Shown here piece by piece: positions 44,631-56,339 of a stretch of 64,000 bases of DNA. The position numbers and the translations under genes were made by a program. Each line of letters starts with the position of its first letter. The stretch's first letter is position 1. The notes beneath the pieces were generated by a model, which was given only the letters and a program-made list of their open reading frames with translations, made no database searches and was not told the origin of the DNA. This DNA is from Prorocentrum cordatum (taxonomy: Eukaryota; Sar; Dinophyceae; Prorocentrales; Prorocentraceae), in the NCBI GenBank assembly GCA_963575745.1, contig CAUYUJ010015948.1, forward strand, positions 492,794 to 556,793, written 5' to 3'.

Positions 44631-44705
44631 ATATATTGCGTAGGTATATGTATGCGTATGTGTAATTGTATGTGTGTATGTGTATATGTATACATACATA
44701 CACAT
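44465..44705 (+). repeat. (TA)n/(TATG)n AT-rich tract
   Basis: GTATATG units, then TATATA at 44588-44637 with a central ATT that allows a long hairpin, then GTATGTGT. It is the most AT-rich part of the window. 43816-44464 has no supported gene. Confidence 0.9.
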
Positions 44706-44799
44706 TCACACATAGAAAGGAGATCCCGGGCCTGGAGCCCCAGGCCTGCCGCTCCCTTGTACTTCGGTGCCCCGTCTCCCAGGGGACCTCCCAGGGCGA

Positions 44800-45125
44800 C
44801 CCCCAGAGGTGCCAGAAAGCAAGAGAATCTCCCATGACCACCCAAGATGGCCTGCGACTTGCCTCACAAGGCCTCCACAGCGCCCGTGCGAGTTCCAAGA
44901 CGGCCCCAGATGGCACCGCCTCCGAGATGGCCCAAGAGGGCCCCAGGGCAGGCCCAAAAGGGGTCCCAGAGGAGGAAAACCACGTTCAAATTTCGAGCCT
45001 TGGCCCCAAGAGACCCCAAGAGGCTTCCAAAAACCACCCAAGAGGCCCCCCGGAAGGCCAAAATATATTGTCAATATGCCCCCACAGTGCCTCCAAAACA
45101 CCCCCAAAAGAGTTTGGAAGTAGCA
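44800..45125 (-). repeat. CTCTTGGGGCC cryptic repeat, reversed
   Basis: GGCCCCAAGAG, CCCAAGATGGCC and CCAAGAGGCC phrases are the reverse complement of the 30- and 39-kb tracts. 45126-46496 contains no supported gene; AGAACATGT recurs four times at 46150-46250. Confidence 0.6.
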
Positions 45126-46496
45126 TGGTCTCCTCATGTGGTCTGAGCCATCGGAGCCCTGCGCATGAGCACCTTTATGCGGTATGAGCCATCGGACTTC
45201 TTCTGAGCAGAGGCCTGCTTTTGCAGGCAGCCGCCATTGCGCGAGTTTTTCTCTGAGAGTGGCTGCCCTCCAGTTGAGTGTTGCGAGCAAAATTGGCCAG
45301 AGAGGATGGGAGACACGCGTCATCCGCATGAGTACTGGGTCCCCAGCCCCAGGGCCCCGGCCCGCCTCCCGCGCGTCCGCGCTATGCCTGCACATCACTG
45401 CCCCCCAGGAGCCTTGAGAGCCCTGAGATCCTTGCGTCTCAGTTTGTTCAAACCGGGCGTTTTCGCCCAGATTCGGGCCCCGGGACCTTCACAGATCGAT
45501 CCTAGGAGTCTAGTCGCGATTGTTCGCGATGTCTCAGCTTGTCCGAGATGTCAGATCTCAGGAAGGGTTTCGGGGGGGTCGGTCCCGAGAGGGCAGCCGG
45601 GACCCAATAATAGGGCACGGGGGGGAGCGGGAGGCTTGGGGGCCCAGGAGGCTGCTTTCCCTTGGCATGGCTCGGGCGTGTGCATTTTTCTCGGCGAGGA
45701 CCCTCGCCCCAGGAAGTTCCCCGGGTGGTCCGAGGAGGGCGGGCAGGAGGCCAGGAAATTGCTTGTCAGCTGCTGCAGTTCAGGAGGACACAATCAATCG
45801 TCGATTCCCAGGAAAGTAAGGAGAATGGAGGAAGTGGGGGGGGAAGACGAAAACCCAACAAATAACCCAGCAACTACTTAAATATATGAGGAATCCTGCG
45901 ATTTGTGTGTATGTGTTCGTGTGTCCTTGGGCCCCCTAAATAGTGCCGAACTTGACGAGACGTCCTGGGGCTGTCTAGGGAGGGCGGGCGGGCTTCGTGG
46001 GGCTCGGGACGGAAGGGGACAGGCCTGGGGGCCGGGAAGTTAGTTGTCGGGCCCCAGAGGCTCAAGCAGTGACGGAGCGTCCGAGCTTGCATAAAGGCTT
46101 ACCAAATAATGTTGTAAGAACCGTTCGTGGTTCGCACGGAATGTTCTTAGAACATGTTTGGTTGAGGATGTCTTGTTTTAACACATCGGAGGTACGTTCA
46201 AAGAACATTGCGTTGGTTATTAGAACATGTTGGGGTTCCCAGAACATGTCGGGGTAGGTCTATAGGATTGCAGGGAAAGTCGGTCCCTGTTCAAGAAAGG
46301 GACAGGCCTGGGGGTTTGGAAGTTGTTTGCCGGGCACCAGGGGCTTATCCCCTGCAGACCCCCTCGAGTTTTTTTCAGAAATCACCACGGGAAGTTGTTC
46401 GATATTTTCAAAAGCGATTCAGGATGATAAGCTAGTCCTGGGGAGTGGTTCGAGAGCTCTGGGAGTGCACACTATGAGCAAATCATGACATCGTGG

Positions 46497-46933
46497 GTCT
46501 GAGTTTGGGGCAGTCCGGGTAGGAGGGCCTTGCTCCTTTCGTTCTCGGTTGTGGGACGGCGCGATGCAAAGTTGCAGTGCTAGTGGACAGCCTTGGAGGC
46601 CGGGAAGTTGCTTTTCGAGCCCCAGAGGGCTACCTGGGGCAGTCCGGGGAGGGCGGGGGGGCTTTGCTCTTTTCGTCCTCGGCTTTGGGACGGCGCGATG
46701 CAAAGTAACAGTGCCAGTGGACAGCCTTGGAGGCCGGGAAGTTGCTTCTCGAGCCCCAGAGGGCTACCTGGGGCAGTCCGGGGAGGGCGGGGGGGCTTTG
46801 CTTTTTTCGTTCTCGGTTGTGGGACGGCGCGATGCAAAGTTGCAGTGCCAGTGGACAGCCTTGGAGGCCGGGAAGTTGCTTTTCGAGCCCCAGAGGGCTA
46901 CCTGGGGCAGTCCGGGGAGGGCGGGGGGGCTTT
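46497..46933 (+). repeat. 134-bp tandem repeat, three units
   Basis: GGGACGGCGCGATGCAAAGT begins at 46553, 46687 and 46821, exactly 134 bp apart, and a partial unit precedes the first. Units differ by a handful of bases. Diverged single units (ACAGGCCTGGGGG.CGGGAAGTT) lie near 46018 and 46300. 134 is not a multiple of three, so the open frames across it are not conserved proteins. Confidence 0.9.
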
Positions 46934-47303
46934 GAGTAGCTTATCTCCGCCTCGTATTAATATTGTTTGTTTCATCACTTGCATTGCTGCGCACTGTCTG
47001 ACTATGACTGCGGCGGTCATCCGCAGCTGTATGTTTGCTTACAGGAGATAAAAGGTGCGAGCTGGTCCGCTCGCGCGCGCCGCGGGGTCTTCCCCGCGTC
47101 GTCGTCGTGTCGTCGGCCGGCCGGCCACCTCACTTACTATTCCTGATAGAGTAAATTTGCTTACCGGTTACTTGTCTTATCGATGCCTCATCTCGTACCG
47201 TCTTTCACTGTGCAGAGTGAGCGCGAGATCTTAATTCGAAGCGGGTTCATATCAGCCAGAAGCATGGTCTTCTGATGAACCCTGCGACTCAGTCGCTGCG
47301 GGT

Positions 47304-49497
47304 ATGAGCTATGATAAGACAGATGAAATATCCGTCACTTCGCGAAACGTTGAACAGCATGTTGTACAACATGACGGACATGATCCACAGGAGAGCGGCC
47401 CTGGTCAGGGCCGCCTTCATTCTTCTAGTATCACCACTCGGGTCTCTCGGGGTAGAAGCAGTGAAGAGGTTGTTGAGATGTCGGAAGATGGCTCTCCCTC
47501 CGGAGCTCCGATCGGTAATCGTGAACAAACCCCAGACCCGCATGAACGGAATGGCACAACAGCGAAATCTAGACGAGGGGCATTCTCGTCTTTGATTGCC
47601 GAATCGACGGAGTCAATCAGCCCCATTCCGATTGCTGCACATACATTGGCGCCGGCCGCTGGCGAGGCCAGTGGATCGGGGGAACCTCGCAAGTCCACAG
47701 GCGTGTACCCCAACGTCCCAGGCGGATGGGGAGGCACGAGCGGAAATGGCCCATCCCAATAGCATTGAACGGACAATTTGGCCAGGATGGTGATGATCCA
47801 ATTGATAGGGAGCATGAAAAAATCCATGGAGGAAGATTTCGATTATGCCAACAAAGGAGTCTCGTTGAGCCGAGAATTGCCCTCGTTAATGGAAGCAGAC
47901 CACCCCGCCCAAGGCGAGAGGTGGTCCCCAGATGGTTCAGATGAAGACACCAGTGACCTGACGCCTCAGGCGGACAAGGCTGAGACTCAGGCGAAGCATG
48001 ATAGAGAGTCTACAGGGCGGACCCCTGCACCTCAACTCAAGAAGCAGAGGAACGAGGATTTAGACGACTCACCGCTGAAAGAAGGGTTCAATCGTCCCGC
48101 CGTCGCCTCAGGCGATTGGCAACCCTCGGTACCGGCTGTGGTTGAGGACGAAGAAATGGTTGGGCAACCAGCTTCGCACACTGAGCTTATAAGACCGGAC
48201 GACAGGGATGAGGAGCTTCGAGAGGTACCTAGACCCCCAGAGAGTACGTTTGCGCGTCCTCGATCACACGCTTCTAGCAGGGGAAGGCCCAGAATGCCGA
48301 GATCAGGAGCGCGATCTACTTCAAGGAGCAACAGCAATATCTCCATGATTGGCACATGCTGGAACTGGAATTCTGACTGTTCGCCTCAGGCGGAGAGCAG
48401 ATGCCCGGGTAAAGCCAACAAGCCAGAAGGTGCATGTAGGCGTCCAGTATGTAAGAGTTGCTCGGAGGTATGCCATAAGTGTAGCCACCAATGGTTGCGT
48501 GAAGATTGCTCCGCTATGAACGAGCATAACTGCGCATATCTTCTTATACAAGCTATTCAGGATCAGGCTAGACTCGTTGAAGTCAAGACTCAGCAGGAGT
48601 TCCTTGCAAGCGAAGCGCAGCTGGCCGAAAGGGCCCGACTGGATCGAGAGGAGATGATTGCCACCATGGAAGGAGTTCGGAAGACGCTCGAGGCTGAAAA
48701 GGCTCGCTCTAGCCAAGGCTGCCAGAGAGCGAGAACAAGAATTGGTGGAACAGGTGCACCATCAGACCGCGGCCGCTAAGCGGCAGGCGGAGAGAGAAGC
48801 CGAGAATAGATATATCGAGATGCTGGCTTCAGAACGATAGGCCGTTGTGGCGGCGACTAATCGGTCTGTTGATGCCAAAACGGTCACCGCTGCTGTCGCA
48901 GCGGCTAGAGTAGATGGAGAACACATCTCCACAGCCAGGGCGGAACGAGAAAAACCGGAGCTTCAAGAAAAGCTTAAGAACGCCAGGCTGGAAGCGGTTA
49001 ATACCCAAGTTGCAGCTGCGAGGATAGCTGACCAGAACAATCAATATCGAGAAGAATTCAAATCACATGAAAATGCCAGAGCATCCCTGCAGCGCATGCA
49101 GGTGAGCAATGATAACGCCCGCCGGCTAATCCGGCTGGGGCGGACAGACGACCATCGCCAACGGCTCAGTCGTCTGGCGCAACGTCCGTTCCGCCTCAGC
49201 CTGACTTGATGACCCGAATGAATGCGGGATCGTCAACGTTGCAAGGGAGGGCTGCACCGCAGCCTCAGCCTGCGAAATGGGGAAGAAACTAGCACAGGGA
49301 GTTTCACAGTTTCTCAGTTTTGTTCAATTTGCTTCAACCCGAAGACGGGTGATTGCGCTGGTTGTGGATTGCCGGCATGCAAAGATCATTTTGATGTGAA
49401 CACTAAAATATGTTCTACATGTATTGTAAAGAAGAGCGAAAGGTCAGCTGCCGACATCCGAGAAGATGAGGCCATTAAACATGCAGCCGAGTCATAG
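47304..49497 (+). pseudogene. copia gag-like N-terminal region: acidic, Cys cluster, coiled coil, zinc motif
   Basis: ATG 47304 starts MSYDKTDEISVTSRNVEQHV. The frame meets TAG 47760 and TGA soon after, then reopens (EEDFDYANKGVSLSRELPSL). A Cys-rich cluster near 48350-48515 reads GTCWNWNSDCSPQ, ACRRPVCKSCSEVCHKCSHQ. After a slip near 48710 a long coiled coil follows (AAREREQELVEQVHHQTAA, RAEREKPELQEKLKNARLE), crossed by TAG 48838. Near 49318 comes FCSICFNPKTGDCAGCG and LPACKDHFDVNTKICSTC, a cross-brace zinc pattern resembling B-box or RING folds. It is probably the assembly part of the particle. Whether it was one polypeptide with the next ORF is inferred from colinearity. Confidence 0.6.
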
Positions 49498-49506
49498 AAA
49501 AGAACG

Positions 49507-51581
49507 ATGAAGCCTAAAGCTATAATCGCAAATCCATCGCCGTGCACTGAGAGTGGACAAGGAAAAGTGCCCACCACAAGTTCGTTCGACTTGCCATTAC
49601 TTTCACAAGAAACTCCTGCGAGGTCTTTGGTGCGACCCAACTTTACCGTTCCTGGTCCTGCTCTCGAAGGTCCGGCTAAGCCGAGTACCCCTGCGAATGG
49701 ATTGCCAATCGACATGAAATTGACAGGGTCCAATGACGATGGCCAGTTTGTCAACTATCATCAATTTTCCAGGGATGGACCTGCGAGGCCGCCAGCGGCT
49801 ACGCCGTCTGGCGGGGCAGGACAGGACAAGGAAGGGGATGGCGAGAGCGACGCGCCGAGCCCTGAGATCATTTCGACGCGCGACGAAGATAACGCTAAAC
49901 GACGAAATGAACCGCCTCCAGGGAGTCCGGGGGGATCGGGGCCCTCAGATGGTGGAGGTGGCCGTGGAGGACCTCAGGGGCCAGGCGGGCCACATGGCCC
50001 AGGATGTATTGATGAAAGTACGCCGTTGGACCAGTGGAGACAGGATGGAAACAATCAGAAGATTGACTTGTTGGACATCCCCGATGTTACAAACATACGG
50101 GAGTGGCAAATGCATGCAATCCGCGCGATCGCTGGGTCGTCGCCTGAGAGTCAAGCAGCGCAGAGCTGGATTACGGAAGCTATGAACCCTGCTGTGGATG
50201 ATGAGCAATTGAAAGAAGCAGGTCGCTTCCAGCGTCTTGACCTCATGGTCGCTACTAATATGATTGAGAAATTCAACGCAATGCGAAGAAATCGTAACCA
50301 ACCCAGTCATCACATGCACTTCCTCCAGCAGATCACTCGAATGGAGCGCAGCGCCCAGAATGAGGGAAGGCTCTTAACGGGGCGCGAAATGGTAAGAGCC
50401 ATTTGTCATTGGTGTTCTGCTAGGTCGGAGTTGGGCCAACATCGCATGTCGCGTGATATCTTCCAGGTTGTTATTGACCCCAACAAGCCAGACGCTGACC
50501 TGCATCATTTCTATAACGAATGGACAGATGTAAACCAACAGCTCTATGGCGCCCGACCTCCGTCTGATGAGATGAGAGCTTTGATTCATGCACGCTTTAT
50601 CGAGCAACGCAGAATGCCCAACACATTGAATTTCGTTTGCCAACTCTATGACCTGTCCAAGGATAAACTGGGACATTGTGCGAAGACTTACGAATGGCTG
50701 ATGGGGCAGATCGAAGGAATGATGTTGCATGATAAAGAAGAGTGGAACACCAGCGTGCATGAGAGCACCTTGAATCAACGTGATCGACAGGCCAGCTTAG
50801 GCGGAGGTGGGAGCAATGATAATCGAAGAAATGCCGGCGGCAAAGCCGCCCCGGCAGAAGTAGCAGCTAAACTAGGAAAACCCACCGACGTCATGAAAAG
50901 TGGATTGACTAAGGGCGAGACGACGCGTAGGTACGTGCGCAAGGGCGAATCTTGCCCGCATGCCGGAAAATTTGTCATTTCAACCGCAAGAAGCCCAAGA
51001 CTGCCGCGCCGGCTCAGCCAGCTGCGGGAAATAAGTCTAATGCCGCTCCTGCCCAGGACGAGAACCCCAGAGGGGGATCCAAGGGCCGAGGCCGAAAGGG
51101 GCAGAGTCGATCGCAGACCCCAATGGGTGGGCGCGGGAAGGGAGCGCAACAGAAAAACAGGAGACAATCTAATCGCTCGCGTGGGAAAGAGAGCACAATG
51201 CCATGCTGCGCGCGGTCGCGAGACCCCAAGAATTGTCGCGGAGAAGCTGGCGGTTGTAATAAAATCCACAGAGGATTGTCTCATGCTGAGAAGCTCAAAC
51301 GTGACAAATGGGAACAAGCGAAGCTTGATGCGGGACAATCTTTGGGGTACGAGCGCACAGCCAAACAAGCCAATGCCGCCGCTGCCAATGTCTCATCGCC
51401 CGGAGGTGATGGTGGCTCGAGAGCCTCCAGTAATAAATCCGACAAACGCAGAAGGGATGGAGACAAGAACAGAGGCAAAGGCAAAGGCAAAGACATGAAT
51501 TGTCGCTCCTTCAAGGAAACAGGCAAGTGCTCGCGTGGAAAGGAGCGTTGGTTTGCCCAGACCACGACTGGTCATCCGTGA
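49507..51581 (+). pseudogene. copia Gag: capsid-like domain and CCCH-type fingers
   Basis: From ATG 49507 a 663-codon frame has a Pro/Gly-rich start, then a helical capsid-like domain at residues 170-430 (TNIREWQMHAIRAIAGSS, DLMVATNMIEKFNAMRR, REMVRAICHWCSARSELG, DADLHHFYNEWTDVNQQLYG, CAKTYEWLMGQIEGMM). Near 50970 the frame slips and the tail continues to 51581: GESCPHAGK.CHFNRKK, PCCARSRDPKNC then RGEAGGCNKIH (C-x8-C-x6-C-x3-H), and NCRSFKETGKCSRGKERWF, where the third Cys is Arg. These are CCCH-like fingers in place of the retroviral CCHC knuckle. Role: RNA packaging. Confidence 0.75.
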
Positions 51582-51586
51582 CAATG

Positions 51587-52735
51587 GCTCCGCGCTGGCG
51601 GCCCCGCCGCCAGTGCAGCAGGAATGATTCTCATAATTTTGTGCAGGGTGCTCTGTCTTGTCTTCCTTGCTCGGCGGATGTGGCGAAGTCCGCGTCGGTC
51701 AAACCGAAAGCGGGGGGATCATAATATACCCGCTGACCAAGTCAGCTCGGGCACCATTGCGCGCCCCGCTCCGTTGTTTCGGGGCCTCCCAGGGCAGAAA
51801 CAGACCAGCCCTAAATGTTTGAAGGTCTCTACTGATACCGTCGGAGGAGACTGCAGGAATCCCTCCGGCGATGAGTTTCACCGCGAAGGCAGTGGACAGG
51901 TCGAGAGTCTCGTCGTTGCCCTTGCGAATTTCCTATATCCTCTGTCTCGGGGCGCTATCGAGAAGTGCTGGAGCGCCCCCCCCTAGTAAGAGTTGCATCC
52001 GATATCGAAAGAACGATGTATGCAATCCCCGTGTCCGATTTCACCCCTCCACCGAGGGGCCCGCCATCACTTGGAGGAAGGCGCGTCGCCGCGACTTGAA
52101 AGAGTTGCCTTCAAGTGGCAAAGATAGGTGGAAATTCCCAGGCGAAATGCGCAGACATATGTCTACTCAGTCGAGGGCGTCTGCTGCGGAGGCCCTGATC
52201 AGAGCGTCGGACCTGCAGGATGAAGTCTGGCGTCTCTGGTTGAGAACCGAGGAGGGGGAAGAGGGCCCACACGGCACAGCCGCTGCTGGATGCACGGGCA
52301 GGGGCGCTGCGTATCTGGACGCGCTGAGCTTCATAATGGATTATGGGTGTGGGTATAACCTCATAGCTGTGAGATATATTAGAAGTGCAGGTGCAATGAG
52401 ATTGATTCGAAAGCTTCCGCAATCGATCACTCTGAATACTGCTGGGGGAGAGCCAGAGGCCCTCGGTTCAGTTCGCATCGCATGCCCCAAGCTTAAGGGC
52501 GGTAGTTTTAAATGCTTTTGTCATGCCGGAAACTCCGCGCGTGAGTTCGGTAGGAGAGCGGTGCATGGATCACGGTTTTAGCTTCTTCTGGCCAGCAGGC
52601 CAAAGACCTTGCTTGTTGTTGCCCAACGGTCAAAGAGTGGACCTGGCCGCTGAGGGCAAGATACCATATTTGACCCTATCAGGCAAAGAGGCGCTGGGTC
52701 AGTGGATGCGCGCGGTTGCCGCCGGAGGGTGAACC
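51587..52735 (+). pseudogene. copia aspartic protease
   Basis: The active-site region near 52330-52360 reads LSFIMDYGCGYNLIAVR. In this family the triad is D-(S/T)-G followed by C-G-Y/F-x-L; here the middle residue is Tyr, so activity is doubtful. SITLNTAGGEPEALGSV follows. The frame slips near 52525 and continues SVGERCMDHGFSFFWPAG, QRPCLLLPNGQRVDLAAEG, KIPYLTL, the conserved end of copia protease before integrase. 51590-52200 upstream is poorly conserved. Confidence 0.7.
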
Positions 52736-53339
52736 TCCCGAGCGGCGGTGTTGCGTGACGCCAGGCGCCAAGGCAGTCCTGGGCAATGTGGAATCGGCGG
52801 GAGGCCCGCCGCCCCGCGCTGTCCAGACTCGCGTGACCATAGACCTGTATACACATGAGTTGATTGGTGCCCACAGCTACGCTGATGGACGGCGGACTGA
52901 GATCGCGCTTGTTTTTCCGTCTTTGGCAGACTCTGCGGATACCATCACCTATTTCTGCTATTCGCTTCAAAAGGCGAGTGAAAGCGGTTGGAATCGGACG
53001 CCGACCGGCATCGCTGCCTTCAAAAATCTTTCAACTTTGCCCTGCCACGGTCAAGCCGTCGGACAGTGCGACGAGCATTCCGGCAAAGCCGAGGCCTGCG
53101 CCGCCGCATACAGAAGCCCTCACCGGCACGGAGTCTCAGGATATCTCCCCTATGAAATGAATCGAAGACTGGACTCCAATGCGTGCGACGCGGCCCCAGG
53201 ACCCGAGGAGGGTGAAGTTGGAGACGCTGACGGCGTCGACTTAGTCGACGTCGACGCACCGCCAGACTTAGACCCAGATGATGTCGGAGACCCTTGCCGA
53301 GCGGCTCAAAAAGGCCGCAGCCTCTCTGCCGCAACTTCT

Positions 53340-54910
53340 TTCATACTCCTAAGAACCCATATTGTCCAGTATGCAATTGGGCCAAAGCTATCAGAAAGCA
53401 AAAGCGCTAGGCGCAAAACAAAGGGCTAAAGGTTCCCCGCCCATACGCTAACCCCACTTCGCTTGGACACCTGACGACGATGGATCATTGGTTTGCGATG
53501 GATGAACTCTCGCGGGGGCTCCACGATGAGACCGCGTGCGTGACTTTTCGCGACCGAGCTACGGATTTTCTTGCTGCCCAGGGTGTTCACAACAAGTCTG
53601 CGGTTCACGTTTGCAACTTTTGGGTAAGCCTGAAAGCCCCGGAGGAGAAATTAGAATATTGTTGTACAGATGGTGCAAGAGAGCTTGCGAGGGCATGGTA
53701 CGAGCTCAAGATTGCCCATGATCCTACCATCCCAGGAAATAAGAAACATAACGCCGTTGCTGAGCGTGCAAATTGTGTGGTACAGATGGGGACTAGAGCC
53801 TTGCTTATGCAGGCCAGTCTTCCACCGCCACATTGGACCTACGCAGTCCGATACTTTTGTCTTTGCTATAACACTAGGACCCCAGCGGAGGGACAATCAA
53901 GTTGGGAGCGACGCTTTGGATGTAGATTTGATGTTCCGCTCCTTCCCTTTGGGTCTCTTGTGCGCTATGTGCCTCCACCTGAGTCCAGGTTTCGGACCGC
54001 CAAGACTGGCGCAACGATGATTCTGGGGATATACTTGGGGCATGTGCACAAAGCGGGGGGACTGGTTGGACCAGACAGTTATGTTGTGCCGTTGAGACAA
54101 CTGGACGGTCTGAACATGGGGCCAGGGCGTACCCCAGAGAGTAAACGACCCACTATTGAGAAGTCCGACCAGGTGTACAGCAACATCTTAGATGGCACTG
54201 CTGGTGGCCAATCGCCCCAATTTCCTTTGAGAAAAGCGCACGACAAAGCGGTGGCCGAAGTACGTTCCGTCACGATCCCTCCAGCAGGAGAAGTTGCGGC
54301 CGCCCCAGACGGACCACAACCAGCAACAGGTATACAACCGGACAACTTATTCGGTGCCGATGATCCTGCCGCTGTCATGCCACCGCCTTCCCAAGGAGGC
54401 GAGGACGCTCCACACTTCGACTCAGAGGTCGAATTAGAAGACGAAGGCCCTGGGGGATTGCGCGTGGATGACGAGCCTATGGTAGTTGACGGCAGAGATC
54501 CACAGCGCGATTCCCATCCAGCAGACAAGAACCAAAAACTGAGACTCGCACAACTTGAATGCCGTTTGGATAGACAATCCAACCTCTCAGCGGGTAAGCC
54601 GCGCGAGAAGGTTCCCGGGAATGGACAACTTCTTGCTCGAACAACTCAAAACCTGGACACGATGGAATACTTTGAGGACAGACGAATTGTTGCTGGACTG
54701 ACAAAAGAAGAGTTGACGCAGAAGCTCCCATTGACAGCTCGCCGAAATACATGTAGCATCCGAGTTGTTCTTTACTATGATCCCGATTACGTGTCTATAA
54801 CTCGCGTGTGGGTCACTGACCCAGACCCGAAATACAGTGCCCAATGGCTGAAAAAAAGCTGCCTGAATCCACCAATCCTGGGATCCATCCTGGACGATGG
54901 TTCAACATGA
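53340..54910 (+). pseudogene. copia integrase (GAG-pre-integrase plus catalytic core)
   Basis: The zinc-binding pre-integrase segment reads HTPKNPYCPVCNWAKAIRKQ (about 53340-53400) and meets TAG at 53408. The core from 53480 has MDHWFAMDELSRGLHDE (first Asp), VTFRDRATDFLAAQGVHNK, EYCCTDGARELARAWYEL (second Asp) and NKKHNAVAERANCVVQMGT (Glu), then ALLMQASLPPPHWTYAVRYF. This is the D,D,E set of copia integrase. The C-terminal half is long (GYLGHV-type region MILGIYLGHVHKAGG, then acidic Pro-rich linker). 52736-53340 upstream is a degraded spacer. Confidence 0.85.
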
Positions 54911-55453
54911 ATCAAGCGCAGCGCCGACAGGCCGTGGAACAATACAAGGCAGAAAAGAGATGATTTTTCGGTTTAGAAGATCCGGGTCCTTGTCTTGGCC
55001 TTCTGCGTGATATTGGTCTGGATGTGGATGATCCACCGACTCCGCCCGAACCCGCAGCGGCTCGGCCACATGCGGCATATCCCGAAGCCAGGCTAGCAGC
55101 ACCGCAGGTGGCTGAGCGGCTCCGTTGTTTGGGGGCGGACAGCCTGTGCTACGCCCCTGGCAGCGGACGCGGGGCGGCGTCGCGGCCTGCACAGGGCGGC
55201 CAAGCCGCAGCTGTGGCTGCTGAGTCCTCGGAGGAAAGTGATTGTGATGAACGTCTTTCGGATGATGAGGACGCCTGGTGGAAACAGACATGGTACGGAG
55301 GCACAAATGCACGAGATGGGATCCCCTCCGGCTCAGCCGGTAGGGGCCCGCTGTCCGATGATGATGAGACTGAGGACAGTCATGAGGCAAGCCTGACCTT
55401 GAGTCCGGCGGCCGCCGCGTCGCGGCGAAGCGTGCCTCGAATGCCGTTGCAGC
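54911..55453 (+). pseudogene. Linker between integrase and RT
   Basis: Acidic, low-complexity coding-like sequence: QAQRRQAVEQYKAEKR, TGA 54961, then DIGLDVDDPPTPPEPAAARP, ESDCDERLSDDEDAWWKQTW, LSDDDETEDSHEASLTL. No enzymatic motif. It contains a perfect palindrome CCGGCTCAGCCGG at 55328. Confidence 0.5.
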
Positions 55454-56301
55454 ATGGCTCGGCTTCAGTTCTCAGTCATCGTGAAAAATAGAGATCTGAT
55501 TTGCCATTTTTCCAACCCTTTTACTGACCTTATCTCAGTTATCGACGAACCCTTTCTACTTCCCAACGACTGGCAACACGCCAACATTGATGCCGCCGTC
55601 GCCAGATCTGTCTCAAAGGACGAGGCCAAAGCGAACAAAGACGCCCAAGTTGCCTTGAGAAGAGAATGGGATAGACTGCGTGACATTGGCACATGGAAAG
55701 AGGATGGCGTCAGAGAGTACTCTGACGTTGTCGCCGAACTCAAGGGACAGACGGCTCACTTCGGCCGGCTGTTTGCGATCCTTGTTGAAAAGAACTCAGA
55801 GTTACCGTTAGGGCACAAATATCGCAAGCACAGAGAGGTCGGGTAGTTGTTGATGGTTCGAGTGTGAGAGATCAGAGTAAGGATGTTGCATTGTTTCAAG
55901 AACTTGCCAGCAGTCCAGCTACAATGCAGGCTAGCAAAGCAGCTGACACCTACGGGCTATTCGAAGGCCATAGCATTGAGCAAGCTGACGCACGCCAAGC
56001 CTATACACAATCGAGGCTAGGTGGAACCCCGACTTGGGTCTTCCTACCTCGAGGTGAATGGCTTAAAGAATGGTCTCACATGCGTTATCCCGTATGCCCG
56101 TTATATATCTCATTGTACGGGCACCCTGATGCAGGAGGCCATTGGGAGCAGCATTGCGAGGGGCAGGTTGCAGCAAAAGGCTTTGTGAAGTGTAGTCCGT
56201 GGCGCAGCTGTTATTTCCACAAAGAGTTGCAAAGTGTCCTCATTATCTATGTTGATGATTTCAAGCTGTCGGGACCTGCCGACAAGCTTGCAGAGGGCTA
56301 G
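55454..56301 (+). pseudogene. copia reverse transcriptase N-terminal part
   Basis: Motifs: ALRREWDRLRDIGTWKEDGV and HFGRLFAILVEKNSELP in one frame; after a slip near 55835, GRVVVDGSSVRDQSKD, LASSPATMQASKAADTYG, QADARQAYTQSRLGGTPTW (palm A Asp), PVCPLYISLYGHPDAGGHW, and VLIIYVDDFKLSGPADK (Y-V-D-D). It ends at TAG 56299 and coding continues in another frame. The catalytic YVDD is intact. Confidence 0.87.
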
Positions 56302-56339
56302 AAACTACTACAAGAAACCTATCTGAGAATTGTCCCAAG

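Noticed and set aside
44580-44640. TATA promoter
   Set aside because: A simple (TA)n tract with no adjacent gene. Dinoflagellate promoters are not known to use such a box reliably.
46497-46933. 5' LTR of the copia element
   Set aside because: The 134-bp units are tandem and have no counterpart after 59.2 kb.
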